Shown here: in pieces, positions 1 to 8,543 of the stretch
How the letters are laid out: each line of letters starts with the position of its first letter
How positions within the stretch are numbered: position 1 is the stretch's first letter
Source of the DNA: Comamonas flocculans
Lineage (GTDB): Bacteria; Pseudomonadota; Gammaproteobacteria; Burkholderiales; Burkholderiaceae_C
Assembly (NCBI RefSeq): GCF_007954405.1
Contig: NZ_CP042344.1
Span: 682,001 to 746,000 of the forward strand
Direction of reading: 5' to 3'
DNA: 64,000 nt
Position numbers and translations under genes: made by a program
The notes under the pieces: generated by a model
Database searches by the model: none
The model's input: only the letters and a program-made list of their open reading frames with translations
What the model was told of the DNA's origin: nothing

Positions 1-2
1 TT

Positions 3-698
3 CAGCTCGAAAGGCTGTCCACGCACTACGGCGCGATCTGCGCCGTCAATGAAGTCTCGCTGCACGTCAACCAGGGCGAGATCGTCTCCCTGATCGGCGC
101 CAACGGCGCGGGCAAGACCTCGCTCCTGATGACCATCTGCGGCACGCCGCGCGCCAGCGGCGGCAAGGTGACCCTGGAAGGCCGCGACATCACCCATGTG
201 CCCACGCACGAGATCATGCGCATGGGCCTTGCGGTCTCGCCCGAGGGGCGGCGCGTGTTCCCGCAGCTCACGGTGCTGGAAAACCTCAAGATGGGCGGCT
301 TCTTTCAGGACAAGGACGCGATCGACAAGGGCGTGACCCACGTCTTCGAGCTGTTCCCGCGCCTGAAGGACCGCGCCAACCAGCGCGCCGGCACCATGAG
401 CGGCGGCGAGCAGCAGATGCTGGCCATAGGCCGCGCGCTGATGAGCGAGCCGCACCTGTTGCTGCTCGACGAGCCCACGCTCGGGCTGGCGCCGCTCATC
501 ATCGCGCAGATCTTCGAGATCATCGAAACCGTGCGCGCCGACGGCGTGACGGTATTCCTGGTCGAGCAGAACGCCAACCGCGCGCTGTCGATTGCCGATC
601 GCGGCTACGTGCTGGAAAACGGCCACCTGGTGATGGAAGACACCGGCGCCAACCTGCTGGCCAACCCCGACATCCGCAAGGCCTACCTCGGCGGCTGA
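3..698 (+). CDS. livF: Branched-chain amino acid ABC transporter ATP-binding protein LivF (5' end missing)
   Basis: ATPase subunit that energises a high-affinity Leu/Ile/Val (LIV-I type) importer at the inner membrane. The reading frame is open from the first complete codon, so the start lies outside the window. Fragment residues 32-39 hold the Walker A motif (GANGAGKT), the ABC signature MSGGEQQ is near 132, Walker B LLLLDEPT follows, and the switch histidine position is replaced by Gln/Asn in LVEQNAN, as is usual in LivF. The C-terminus YLGG is also typical. About 230 residues are present, close to full family length, so only a few codons are lost. Other liv genes would be expected just upstream. 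It converges on pfk with a 45-base gap. Confidence 0.93.
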   Translation, partial: QLERLSTHYGAICAVNEVSLHVNQGEIVSLIGANGAGKTSLLMTICGTPRASGGKVTLEGRDITHVPTHEIMRMGLAVSPEGRRVFPQLTVLENLKMGGFFQDKDAIDKGVTHVFELFPRLKDRANQRAGTMSGGEQQMLAIGRALMSEPHLLLLDEPTLGLAPLIIAQIFEIIETVRADGVTVFLVEQNANRALSIADRGYVLENGHLVMEDTGANLLANPDIRKAYLGG

Positions 699-743
699 GC
701 GCCCGCCTTGCGCGCTGCCGCCCGCCGGCGGCCGCGCTTGCGT

Positions 744-1805
744 TCAGTCGCCCAGGCAGACGCCGATGTCGCGCGCCATGGTGACAAGCTCATGCCCGCG
801 CGCCACGGTGCGCTGCACGTTGGCCACCTCTGCCATGGGCACGCTGCCTATGCGCCCGTGCTGCAGCGTCGCCATCTGGCCGAAGCGCCGCTGCACCACG
901 AGCTGGGCCGCATGGTGGCCGAAGCGCGTGGCCAGCACGCGGTCGAACGGCGTGGGGTCGCCGCCGCGCTGCAGATGGCCGAGTACCGTGGTGCGCACCT
1001 CGCTTGCCAGCAAGGGCTGCAGCTGCATGCGCAGCACATGCCCGACGCCACCCAGGCGCACCGGGTCCGGGCTGCCCGCGACCTGCTCGCGCACCGTCAG
1101 CGCCGCGCCCCTGGCCTTGGCGCCCTCGCCCATGCAGATGATGGTGTAGCGCTGGCGCTGCTCGCGCGCGCGGCAGTGCGCGGCCACGGCCTCGATGTCG
1201 TAGTCGATCTCGGGCAGCAGGATGACGTCGGCGGCACCCGCCAGGCCCGCTTCCAGCGCCAGCCAGCCGGCATGGCGCCCCATGGTTTCGACGATCATCA
1301 CGCGGTGGTGGCTGCTGGCCGTGCTCTCCAGGCGGCGCAGCGCCTCGGCTGCGGTGGTGACGGCGGTATCGAAGCCGAAGCTGCGCTCGCAGTGGGCAAT
1401 GTCGTTGTCTATGGTCTTGGGCACGCCCACGCAGTGCACGCCGGTGGCCTGCGCCACGCCGTGCGCCAGGCTCATGGTGCCGTCGCCGCCTATGACCACC
1501 ACCACGTCCAGGTTCAGCGCCGCCAGGTTGCGCCCCACCTGCGCGAGCGTGGCCGCGTCGCGCAGCGGGTTGGCGCTGTTGCTCGTGCCCAGGATGGTGC
1601 CGCCGACATGCAGGATGCCGCTCACGCGCTGCCAGTCGAGTGCCTGCACGCGGGGCAGCGGCTCCATCAATCCCTGAAAGCCGTCCTCGATGCCCAGCAC
1701 CTCGCACTGGCCGTGGCGGATCAGCGACTTGGTCACCGCGCGGATGACGGCGTTCAACCCCGGGCAGTCGCCGCCGCCGGTGAGGATGCCCACGCGCAGG
1801 GTCAC
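744..1805 (-). CDS. pfkA: 6-phosphofructokinase (ATP/PPi type uncertain)
   Basis: Phosphorylates fructose 6-phosphate to the 1,6-bisphosphate. Residues 10-16 (GGGDCPG) form the N-terminal nucleotide loop, GGDGT is at 106-110 and PKTIDND at 129-135, the latter with the catalytic base Asp. The glycine in GGDG is the residue usual in ATP-dependent enzymes, while the lysine before TIDND is the residue found in many PPi-dependent and mixed-lineage enzymes, so phosphoryl donor cannot be read off directly. Length of 353 is normal. The start is GTG, whose GTGA overlaps the nagZ stop, so it is translationally coupled as the last gene of the lepA-nagZ run. Many Burkholderiales lack a classical Pfk, which makes its presence metabolically informative. 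Confidence 0.92.
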   Translation of the reverse strand: MTLRVGILTGGGDCPGLNAVIRAVTKSLIRHGQCEVLGIEDGFQGLMEPLPRVQALDWQRVSGILHVGGTILGTSNSANPLRDAATLAQVGRNLAALNLDVVVVIGGDGTMSLAHGVAQATGVHCVGVPKTIDNDIAHCERSFGFDTAVTTAAEALRRLESTASSHHRVMIVETMGRHAGWLALEAGLAGAADVILLPEIDYDIEAVAAHCRAREQRQRYTIICMGEGAKARGAALTVREQVAGSPDPVRLGGVGHVLRMQLQPLLASEVRTTVLGHLQRGGDPTPFDRVLATRFGHHAAQLVVQRRFGQMATLQHGRIGSVPMAEVANVQRTVARGHELVTMARDIGVCLGD

Positions 1806-2884
1806 GCCAGCTGCTCCAGCGCCGCCACGTAGGCCGGGTGCAGCATGAGCTCGTCCCAGGGCAGCGGCGGCGTCTGCGGCAGCAGCGCCAGGCGCCGCTG
1901 CTCGCCCGCGCCGTCGGGCTGCCAGCGCCCCTGCTCCAGCGCCCGCTCAAGACCGTCGATCAGCTCGTCCACCGCCCTGCCCTCGCCCAGGCTCTGGTTG
2001 CACAGCAGCACCATGTCGCAGCCGGCCTGCAGCGCCGCCAGCGCCGCATCGGGAAAGTCCAGCGGCCGGCCCGCCAGGCGGCGCGCGCCTTCCATGCTCA
2101 GGTCGTCGCTGAAGATGGCCCCGTCAAACCCCAGGCGCTCGCGCAGGATGCCCTGCAGCCAGCGGCGTGAAAAGCCCGCCGGCAGGGCATCGACGCGCGG
2201 ATAGACGACGTGCGCCGGCATCACGCTGGCAAGCGCGCTGCGCAGCCAGGGGTAAGGCGCGGCGTCGTCTTCCAGGATGGCCTTGAGTGCGCGCCCGTCG
2301 ACCGGCAGGTCCACGTGCGAATCGGCGCCCGCGTAGCCATGGCCGGGAAAGTGCTTGCCGCAATTGGCCATGCCGGCCTGCAGCAGGCCGTGCATCAGCG
2401 CCCGCGCCAGCGCCGCCACCGCGCGCGGATCGCGGTGCAGGGCGCGGTCGCCGACCACGCTGCTTTGGCCGTGGTCCAGGTCCAGCACCGGCGCGAACGA
2501 CAGGTCCACGCCGCAGGCGCGCAGCTCCGCGCCCAGCACGTAGCCGGTAGCGGTGGCAGCGTTGAGCGCGCGCATCGCTCCGCTGCCCTCGCCCTTCCTG
2601 CCATCCTGCATCCACATCCTGCCGAGCGCGCGCATCGGCGGCAGGTGGGTGAAGCCGTCGCTCCTGAAGCGCTGCACCCGCCCGCCCTCGTGGTCGACGC
2701 AGACCAGCAGGTCGGCGCGCAGGGACTTGATCTCGGCCACCAGCTGCACCAGTTGCGCGCGGTTTTCCCAGTTGCGCGTGAACAAGGTGAGGCCGCCGAC
2801 CAGCGGGTGCGCAAGCCGGCGTCGGTCGTCCGCACTCAGCGTGGTCGCGGCGATGTCGATGATCAGAGGCGATTGGTCAGGCAT
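1802..2884 (-). CDS. nagZ: Beta-N-acetylhexosaminidase NagZ
   Basis: Cytoplasmic glycoside hydrolase family 3 enzyme that removes N-acetylglucosamine from recycled anhydro-muropeptides, a step that also feeds beta-lactamase-inducing signals. Family marks: HEGGRV at 65-70, KHFPGHG at 177-183 with the flexible catalytic His/Asp loop just after it, and FSDDLSMEGA at 259-267, where Asp260 is the expected nucleophile. The 360-residue length fits the family. No signal peptide is visible, as expected for a cytosolic recycling enzyme. It follows acpS after a short gap that contains one copy of the interspersed repeat, and its stop overlaps the pfk start. Confidence 0.95.
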   Translation of the reverse strand: MPDQSPLIIDIAATTLSADDRRRLAHPLVGGLTLFTRNWENRAQLVQLVAEIKSLRADLLVCVDHEGGRVQRFRSDGFTHLPPMRALGRMWMQDGRKGEGSGAMRALNAATATGYVLGAELRACGVDLSFAPVLDLDHGQSSVVGDRALHRDPRAVAALARALMHGLLQAGMANCGKHFPGHGYAGADSHVDLPVDGRALKAILEDDAAPYPWLRSALASVMPAHVVYPRVDALPAGFSRRWLQGILRERLGFDGAIFSDDLSMEGARRLAGRPLDFPDAALAALQAGCDMVLLCNQSLGEGRAVDELIDGLERALEQGRWQPDGAGEQRRLALLPQTPPLPWDELMLHPAYVAALEQLA

Positions 2885-2895
2885 GTCAATCTCCG

Positions 2896-2945
2896 TTTTT
2901 GATAGCTCGTAGCGCTTTGTACACGGGCGTTAGAGGCCGATTTCA
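2896..2945 (+). repeat. Interspersed ~50-base repeat, copy 1 (nagZ-acpS gap)
   Basis: Reads TTGATAGCT, then AGCGCTT, a short spacer, a degenerate right arm, GAGGCCGA and TTTCA. It matches the element seen elsewhere in the window (copies near 17251, 22521, 25755, 31327, 33134, 42373, 55205 and 59505). It fills the gap between the nagZ start and acpS and its last bases form the acpS stop codon. Confidence 0.75.
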
Positions 2946-3338
2946 TCCAAATTTTTCGACCACGCAGAAACTTGCTGCGTAGTCGCTCTCGTCGGTCAGG
3001 CTCAGGTGGCAGCGCAGTTGGCGCTCGTCGAACCACTGTGCCAGCGCCGCATGCAGGCGCACGGCGGGGCGCCCACCGGGCAGGTTCAGGATTTCGCAGG
3101 AGCGCCAGGTCATGGGCATGACCATGCCCAGGCCCACCGCCTTGGAAAACGCCTCCTTGGCGGAAAACCGCGTGGCGAGATAGCGCACGCCGCGCTCGGG
3201 CCAGCGCCGGCTGCGCGCCTGCCAGACGGCCAGTTCCGCGTCGCAGAGGATTTTTTGCGCAAAGCGCTCGCCATGGCGCTGCAGGCTCGCGCGGATGCGG
3301 CGCACGTCGCAGATGTCGGTGCCTATGCCGTAGATCAT
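2943..3338 (-). CDS. acpS: Holo-[acyl-carrier-protein] synthase AcpS
   Basis: Transfers the 4'-phosphopantetheine arm of CoA to Ser37 of apo-ACP (the acpP product encoded in this same window). Residues 4-11 (GIGTDICD) supply the Mg-binding Asp8, and FSAKEAF at 59-64 supplies Glu62; both are the hallmark motifs of the small trimeric AcpS family. The 131-residue length is right. The frame is open further upstream, but ATG at 3338 is chosen because it begins the conserved MIYGIGTD and its ATGA overlaps the stop of the HD protein gene. The pdxJ-acpS linkage is conserved widely in proteobacteria. Confidence 0.95.
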   Translation of the reverse strand: MIYGIGTDICDVRRIRASLQRHGERFAQKILCDAELAVWQARSRRWPERGVRYLATRFSAKEAFSKAVGLGMVMPMTWRSCEILNLPGGRPAVRLHAALAQWFDERQLRCHLSLTDESDYAASFCVVEKFG

Positions 3339-3991
3339 GGCCGTGCCGGTCTGCCGCCCAGGGCGGCGACGGCCTGCTCCAGATTGCGCCGCGCGGGCAG
3401 CTCCAGCAGCATGCGAAAGTAGGGCGTGCCGTAGATGGTGTCGCGGGCCAGGAACTGGCGCAGCAGCGCCCGGCGCTTGCGCCGGTAAAGCCAGCGCGGC
3501 ACCCAGGCGTATTCCTCGCGGATCTGCGCTTCGTACTGTGCATAGCGCTCGGGCGAGGCGCCGAGGATGCCCAGGTCGATGTCCACCATCCACAGGCCGT
3601 CGGCCGTGGCCGGCCGCGCCGCATGGCGGGTGTCCATCACCAGAGTGTGCACGCGCCGGGCCAGCTGCTCTGGCGCGCCATGGCCGCTGAGCGCCCGCGC
3701 GGCCCAGTCGGCGCTGCGTCGCTCATTGTCGGATGCGCGCACCTCGTAGATCGCGTCATGGAACCACAGTGCGATCGCGAGCTCGGCCGGCCGCTCGGGC
3801 AGGCTCCAGACCGACTCCAGCGCCCCGAGGCACTCCTGCAGATGGCGCAGTGCGTGGTACTTGCGCTCCGGCCCGCCCCATGCGGCCAGCAGCTCGCCGC
3901 GCAGCTGCTCGTCGGCCGCGCCCGAGGGCAGGCCCAGCTGCTGCCAGGCCGTACTCCAGCTGTGCCGCAGCAGCTCGTGCACCGCGTTCAC
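3335..3991 (-). CDS. HD-domain protein, predicted metal-dependent phosphohydrolase
   Basis: A 218-residue soluble protein of the predicted metal-dependent HD superfamily (COG4339-like). Metal ligands visible: His46 and His50 in the segment RKYHALRH, then the HD pair at 78-79 in WFHDAIYE, followed by the charged DNERRSAD helix typical of this group. The substrate is unknown. The frame extends upstream inside pdxJ, but the GTG at 3991 is preferred because it overlaps the pdxJ stop as GTGA, matching the coupling seen throughout this run; its stop overlaps acpS as ATGA. Position between pdxJ and acpS is common in Comamonadaceae. Confidence 0.8.
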   Translation of the reverse strand: MNAVHELLRHSWSTAWQQLGLPSGAADEQLRGELLAAWGGPERKYHALRHLQECLGALESVWSLPERPAELAIALWFHDAIYEVRASDNERRSADWAARALSGHGAPEQLARRVHTLVMDTRHAARPATADGLWMVDIDLGILGASPERYAQYEAQIREEYAWVPRWLYRRKRRALLRQFLARDTIYGTPYFRMLLELPARRNLEQAVAALGGRPARP

Positions 3992-4767
3992 CGCGCCACG
4001 CCGGCGCCGCGCTCGGCCATGCCGCGGTCCATGCAGGCCAGGTAGGCCTGCACCGCGCGCTCGTAGCCCAGCTCCAGCGCGTCGGAGACGAAGGCGTGGC
4101 CGATGGAGACTTCGAGCAGGCCCGGCACGCTGGCGACGAAGGCGGCCAGGTTGTCCAGATTGAGGTCGTGCCCGGCGTTGACGCCCAGCCCGGCCTGCAG
4201 GGCGGCGTGCGCGGCCTCGGCGTAGCGCCGCAGCTGTGCGTCCTGCCCCGGCGTGCCCCAGGCGGCGGCATAGGGTTCGGTATAGAGCTCGACGCGGTCG
4301 GCGCCCACGGCGCGCGCCGGCGCCATCTGCGCCGCGACGGGGTCCATGAACAGGCTCACGCGCACGCCGAGCGCATGGCATTCGGCGATCAATGGGCGCA
4401 GGCGCTCCGCGTCCTGGGGGAAGCTCCAGCCATGGTCGCTGGTGAACTGGTCTTCGCTGTCGGGCACGAAGGTGGCCTGGCTGGGGCGCACCTGGCGGAT
4501 GAAGTCCATCAGGTTCTGCGTCGGATTGCCCTCGATGTTGTATTCAGCCCGCGGCCAGTCGCGCAGCAGCGCGGCGAGCTCCGCCACGTCCTGCGCGCGG
4601 ATGTGGCGCCCGTCGGGACGCGGGTGCACCGTGATGCCGTGGGCGCCGGCGCGCAGACAGGCCCGGGCGGCGGTGAGCACGCTGGGTATGCCCAGGTGGC
4701 GGGTATTGCGCACCAGGGCGACCTTGTTCACGTTGACCGACAGCGCGGTCGCGCAGGGGGAACTCAT
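3988..4767 (-). CDS. pdxJ: Pyridoxine 5'-phosphate synthase PdxJ
   Basis: Condenses 1-deoxyxylulose 5-phosphate with 3-amino-2-oxopropyl phosphate in the DXP-dependent vitamin B6 pathway. Recognised from the N-terminal [12 protein letters not shown] segment, the HPRPDGRHI loop, EYNIEGNPT, the SLFMDP and [10 protein letters not shown] strands and the C-terminal [11 protein letters not shown] and EVSIGHAF motifs of the TIM barrel. The length of 259 residues is slightly above the usual 240-250. ATG at 4767 overlaps the recO stop (ATGA). Upstream in-frame sequence is the shadow of recO and was left out. Confidence 0.95.
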   Translation of the reverse strand: MSSPCATALSVNVNKVALVRNTRHLGIPSVLTAARACLRAGAHGITVHPRPDGRHIRAQDVAELAALLRDWPRAEYNIEGNPTQNLMDFIRQVRPSQATFVPDSEDQFTSDHGWSFPQDAERLRPLIAECHALGVRVSLFMDPVAAQMAPARAVGADRVELYTEPYAAAWGTPGQDAQLRRYAEAAHAALQAGLGVNAGHDLNLDNLAAFVASVPGLLEVSIGHAFVSDALELGYERAVQAYLACMDRGMAERGAGVAR

Positions 4768-5522
4768 AGCGATTGCAGATCCATCAGAAGCTGGCGCGTG
4801 CGCAGCAGGGGCGAGCCGCAATGGTATTGCAGCAGCGCGCGCAATTGCGGCTTGAGCTCCGCGGCCACCGGCGCACAGGCGCGCAACATGGCCAGCAGCG
4901 CCTGCGGCTCGCCAAATGACTGTTCCAGTTGTTGCCAGCGCTCGCCCTCGAGCGCGCCGCGCTCGCCGGCCAGCGCAGGGCGCAGGCCAGCGTCGGCCAC
5001 CAGCACGCAGCTCCGGTGCGCCGCCAGCGGCACGCCGGTGTCGGTTTCCTCGTCCAGCCGCGGCAGCAGGCCCAGCGCGCGCAGGAGCAACAGCTCGAAG
5101 GCGCGCAGCGCCGGCTCCAGCACTTCGCCGTGCGCGCTGGCGGCCAGCAGCTGCACCGCGCCCGCATACAGGTCGAACAGCCGCGGCTGCGGGTCGTCGC
5201 GCGCCAGCAGGCGCAGCAGCAGCTCGTTGAGGTAGAGCCCGGAGAGCAGCGCCTCGCCCGTCGGCATCACGTGCCCGCCCATCCATTCGGCCGCCCTGAG
5301 CGTCTGCACCTCGGCCGCAGGGCTCACGCCCCAGGCCAGGCGCAGCGGCATGAGCGAGAGCAGCACCGGCCGAAAACCCGAGGTGGGCTTTTTCGCGCCC
5401 TTGGCCAGCAGCGCCACGCGTCCGTGGTGGCGGCTGAACACCTCCAGAATCAGGCTCGATTCGCTGAACGCATGGCTGTGCAGGATATAGGCCGGCTCAT
5501 CGGTGATGCGGCGTGTGGCCAT
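4764..5522 (-). CDS. recO: DNA repair protein RecO
   Basis: Recombination mediator that works with RecF and RecR to load RecA on gapped DNA. The N-terminal OB-fold begins with [20 protein letters not shown] and shows the family segments [10 protein letters not shown] and GFRPVLLSL; the helical C-terminal part follows. The start is a choice: ATG at 5522 gives 252 residues and begins at the conserved domain; a GTG at 5579 would add 19 residues and overlap the era stop as GTGA, like its neighbours. Neither has a good ribosome-binding site. The rnc-era-recO order is conserved across proteobacteria. Confidence 0.9.
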   Translation of the reverse strand: MATRRITDEPAYILHSHAFSESSLILEVFSRHHGRVALLAKGAKKPTSGFRPVLLSLMPLRLAWGVSPAAEVQTLRAAEWMGGHVMPTGEALLSGLYLNELLLRLLARDDPQPRLFDLYAGAVQLLAASAHGEVLEPALRAFELLLLRALGLLPRLDEETDTGVPLAAHRSCVLVADAGLRPALAGERGALEGERWQQLEQSFGEPQALLAMLRACAPVAAELKPQLRALLQYHCGSPLLRTRQLLMDLQSL

Positions 5523-5575
5523 GGGGCTGTGCGTGCGAGAGCTGGTGCGCTGCCGGGCGGATGCAGCGGCGCGCC

Positions 5576-6505
5576 TCACTCATAACCGAAGGAGCGCACC
5601 CGCGCCGCGTCGTCGGCCCAGCCCGAGCGCACCTTGACCCACAGCTCGAGGAAGACCTTGGCCTGCATCAGGCGCTCGAGCTCCTGTCGCGCTTCCGAGC
5701 CTATGCGCTTGAGCCGCTCGCCCTTCTCGCCAATCACCATGGCCTTGTGCCCGTCGCGTTCGACGACGATGGTGGCGGCAATGCGCACGAATCGGCCATG
5801 GCGCGGACTGGGTTCTTCCTTGAACTGGTCCACCACCACGGTAGAGGTGTAGGGCAGTTCGTCCCCGGTCAGGCGAAAGAGCTTTTCGCGCACCGTCTCG
5901 CTGACGAGAAAGCGCTCGTTGCGGTCGGTCAGCTCATCCTCGGCATGCCACCAGGGCTGCTCGGGCAGATAGCGCTCGATCAGGTCCAGCAGGCGTTCGA
6001 CGTCGGCGGGCTTGCGCGCCGACATCGGCACGAACTCGGCAAAGGGGTGGCGCTCCTGCATGCTCTTGAGCCAGGGCGCGATCTCGGCGCGCCGGTGCAC
6101 GGTGTCGAGCTTGTTGGCCACGAGCAGCGCGGGAATGTCGCTCTTGAGCAGGCTCAGCACCGTCGCGTCCTGCAGCGAGAAGCTGCCGGCCTCGACCACG
6201 AAGAGCACCAGGTCCACGTCGCTCACCGCGCCCAGCACCGCCTTGTTCAGCGACTTGTTCAGCGCCGAGCCGTGGCGCGTCTGAAAACCCGGCGTATCCA
6301 CGAACACGAACTGGGCCCTGTCGCGCGTGCGTATGCCCATGATGCGGTGGCGCGTGGTCTGCGCCTTGCGGCTGGTGATGGAAATCTTCTGCCCCACCAG
6401 CGCGTTGATGAGCGTCGATTTGCCCACATTGGGCTTGCCCACGATGGCGATCAGGCCGCAGCGCTGGCCCTCCGCGCCGGGCTCTGGCGCCTGGCTGTCG
6501 TTCAT
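5576..6505 (-). CDS. era: GTPase Era
   Basis: Essential GTPase that binds the 3' end of 16S rRNA and helps 30S maturation. G1 is GKPNVGKST at 23-31, G3 is DTPGF, G4 is NKLD, and the C-terminal KH domain contains [12 protein letters not shown]. The 309-residue length is normal. ATG at 6505 overlaps the rnc stop (ATGA), so Era is coupled to RNase III, another 16S/23S processing factor. The extra N-terminal sequence of the open frame is rnc shadow. Confidence 0.96.
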   Translation of the reverse strand: MNDSQAPEPGAEGQRCGLIAIVGKPNVGKSTLINALVGQKISITSRKAQTTRHRIMGIRTRDRAQFVFVDTPGFQTRHGSALNKSLNKAVLGAVSDVDLVLFVVEAGSFSLQDATVLSLLKSDIPALLVANKLDTVHRRAEIAPWLKSMQERHPFAEFVPMSARKPADVERLLDLIERYLPEQPWWHAEDELTDRNERFLVSETVREKLFRLTGDELPYTSTVVVDQFKEEPSPRHGRFVRIAATIVVERDGHKAMVIGEKGERLKRIGSEARQELERLMQAKVFLELWVKVRSGWADDAARVRSFGYE

Positions 6506-7185
6506 TGGCCGGCCTTCAAACGTTGCAACATGGCCTTGGCCGCCTCCTGCTCGGCCGCGCGCCGCGTGGCGCCCTGTCCGCGTTCGCTCAGCGACCATTC
6601 GGCCACTTCGCAGTCCACATCAAAAACCTGGTGGTGCGCCGCGCCGCTGGTGCCCACCACGGCATAGCGCGGCAACTGCATGCGCCGGCCCTGCAGCCAT
6701 TCCTGCAGCGCGGTCTTGGCGTCCTTGGCCGAAGCCTGCAGCTGGCCGTCGAGGCGCACGCCCTCGAACAGCCGCCCCACCAGCGCGGTAGCGCTGTCGT
6801 AGCCGGCGTCAAGAAAGACCGCGCCGATCAGCGCCTCGACCGCATCGGCCAGGATGGAGGGGCGTTCGCGCCCGCCAGAGCGGGCCTCGCCCTCGCCCAG
6901 GCGCAGCGCCGCGGGCAGCTGCAGGCGCAGCGCAATGCCATGCAGCGAATCCTGGCGCACCAGCAGGGCGCGCACACGCGAGAGTTCGCCCTCGGGCAGC
7001 TGCTGCATCCGCGTATACAGGAGCGTGGAGACCGCCAGCTCCAGCACCGCATCGCCCAGGAATTCCAGGCGTTCGTTGTGCTCGGCGCCGAAGCTGCGGT
7101 GCGTGAGCGCCCGCAGCAGCAAGCCCGTGTCCGCAAATCGGTGCTGCAGCCGCTGCTGCAAGGCGTCAAGGAGATCGCTGGGCAC
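6502..7185 (-). CDS. rnc: Ribonuclease III
   Basis: Double-strand-specific endoribonuclease for rRNA processing and mRNA decay. The RNase III signature [12 protein letters not shown] lies at 37-48, with acidic residues Glu41 and Asp45; [10 protein letters not shown] gives the second acidic cluster; residues about 155-225 form the double-stranded RNA-binding domain. The length of 227 is typical. The start is GTG at 7185, sharing one base with the TAG stop of the DUF4845 gene. It sits in the lepB-DUF4845-rnc-era-recO order common in Burkholderiales. Confidence 0.96.
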   Translation of the reverse strand: MPSDLLDALQQRLQHRFADTGLLLRALTHRSFGAEHNERLEFLGDAVLELAVSTLLYTRMQQLPEGELSRVRALLVRQDSLHGIALRLQLPAALRLGEGEARSGGRERPSILADAVEALIGAVFLDAGYDSATALVGRLFEGVRLDGQLQASAKDAKTALQEWLQGRRMQLPRYAVVGTSGAAHHQVFDVDCEVAEWSLSERGQGATRRAAEQEAAKAMLQRLKAGQ

Positions 7186-7550
7186 TAACTGACCGCATCC
7201 TGGAAGCGGTAGACGAGGTAGGCCGGGCCGAACAGGGCAATTTCGCGCTCGTACTTGAAGCCAACCACGATCTTGTCGTTGCGCTTGGTCACTTCAAGGT
7301 CCTTGCCGGAAATGGAGGAGATGTCGTCGATCGCCGCGGATCGGTCGAACGCCGCGCGGATGCCGGCCACGCTGGACTCTTCGCGCGCTGCCTTGGTCGC
7401 GGCCTTCTTGATGGCCTGGTATTCGAGCAGGATGGGCACCGACTGCCCGCCAATCGCAAAGGCAGCGACCGCAAATACGCCGATGAAGATCACACCGAGA
7501 AACGACAGGCCTCTTTGCCTGCCCACCAGTGCATTGCGATGCTTCACCAT
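7185..7550 (-). CDS. DUF4845-domain small membrane protein
   Basis: A 121-residue protein with one N-terminal membrane segment (about residues 14-34, a Gly/Phe/Ile-rich stretch) and a small C-terminal domain that would face the periplasm, giving a type IV pilin-like shape. Family DUF4845 is found between lepB and rnc in many beta- and gammaproteobacteria; its function is unknown. ATG at 7550 is supported by AGGAG five bases upstream; an in-frame ATG at 7568 would overlap lepB. Shares one base with rnc. Confidence 0.85.
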   Translation of the reverse strand: MVKHRNALVGRQRGLSFLGVIFIGVFAVAAFAIGGQSVPILLEYQAIKKAATKAAREESSVAGIRAAFDRSAAIDDISSISGKDLEVTKRNDKIVVGFKYEREIALFGPAYLVYRFQDAVS

Positions 7551-7560
7551 GGCCTCTCCT

Positions 7561-8538
7561 TCAGTCAAATGAACCGATGCGCTTGAGGTTACCGAAATTC
7601 ATCCAGACAAAAAAGGCCTTGCCCACGATGTTTTCTTCCGGCACGAAACCCCAATAGCGCGAATCGAGCGAATTATCCCGGTTGTCGCCCATCATGAAAT
7701 ACTGCCCTTCGGGCACCTTGCAGACCACGCCTTCGACGCTGTAGTTGCAGTGGTCGCGGTACTTGAACTGGCTCGCACCCTGGATGAAGGCCGGCACATC
7801 CTTGTTCACGATGATGCGGTGCGTATGCGCGCCCAGCCGCTCCTGGCGCTGCGCGAAGTAGCGCATCGCGTCCTGATCGAAGAATTCCGGCAGCTCTTCG
7901 AGCGGCACCTCCTTGCCGTTGATGCTCAGGCGCTTGTTCAGATAGGCCACCTCGTCGCCCGGCACCCCGACCACACGCTTGATGTAGTCCAGGCTGGGCT
8001 GCGGCGGATAGCGAAACACCATGACGTCGCCACGCTGGGGCGCATTGCCCTGGGTGATGCGCGTGTTGAACACCGGCAGGCGCAAGCCGTAGGTGAATTT
8101 GTTGACCAGGATGAGGTCGCCCACGAGCAGGGTCGGAATCATCGAGCCCGAGGGAATCTTGAACGGCTCGAACAGGAAGGAGCGCAACAGGAAGACCGCG
8201 GCAATCACTGGAAAAAGCCCGGCGGTCCAGTCCAGCCACCAGGGCTGGGCCAGCAGGCGCGCCTCGGTCTCGCGGGTATCGGCCTCGTCCGTCCTGGCAA
8301 TGCCCATGCGGTCGAGCTCGGCGCGCCGCTGGGCGGCTGCGGCCTCCAGCGCCTCGGCCGCGCGCCGGCGCTGGGGCAGGAAATACCAGCGCTCGGCCAG
8401 CCAGTACAGGCCGGTGACCAGCGTGGCCAGCATCAGCAGCAGCGCGAAATTGCCCTCGATGTAGCCCACGTACCAGGCGACGATGTAGCCAACGAAAGCC
8501 GCCAGTATGGCGGCCGTAAAGGCGGGAATGGCGCGCAT
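7561..8538 (-). CDS. lepB: Signal peptidase I
   Basis: Inner-membrane serine protease that removes Sec and Tat signal peptides. Two membrane segments lie in the first 50 residues, a third at about 107-124, then the catalytic Ser132 in PSGSMIPTL and Lys187 in DYIKRVVG, and the conserved box GDNRDNSLDSRYWG near the C-terminus. The 325-residue length fits the proteobacterial form. ATG at 8538 is chosen because it starts the first hydrophobic segment and lies five bases after the lepA stop with GAGG upstream. Confidence 0.95.
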   Translation of the reverse strand: MRAIPAFTAAILAAFVGYIVAWYVGYIEGNFALLLMLATLVTGLYWLAERWYFLPQRRRAAEALEAAAAQRRAELDRMGIARTDEADTRETEARLLAQPWWLDWTAGLFPVIAAVFLLRSFLFEPFKIPSGSMIPTLLVGDLILVNKFTYGLRLPVFNTRITQGNAPQRGDVMVFRYPPQPSLDYIKRVVGVPGDEVAYLNKRLSINGKEVPLEELPEFFDQDAMRYFAQRQERLGAHTHRIIVNKDVPAFIQGASQFKYRDHCNYSVEGVVCKVPEGQYFMMGDNRDNSLDSRYWGFVPEENIVGKAFFVWMNFGNLKRIGSFD

Positions 8539-8543
8539 GGACC

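Noticed and set aside
708..1832. 374-residue plus-strand open frame opposite pfkA
   Set aside because: Low-complexity Ala/Arg/His protein from the antisense of a well-supported gene; high GC removes stops in the shadow frame.
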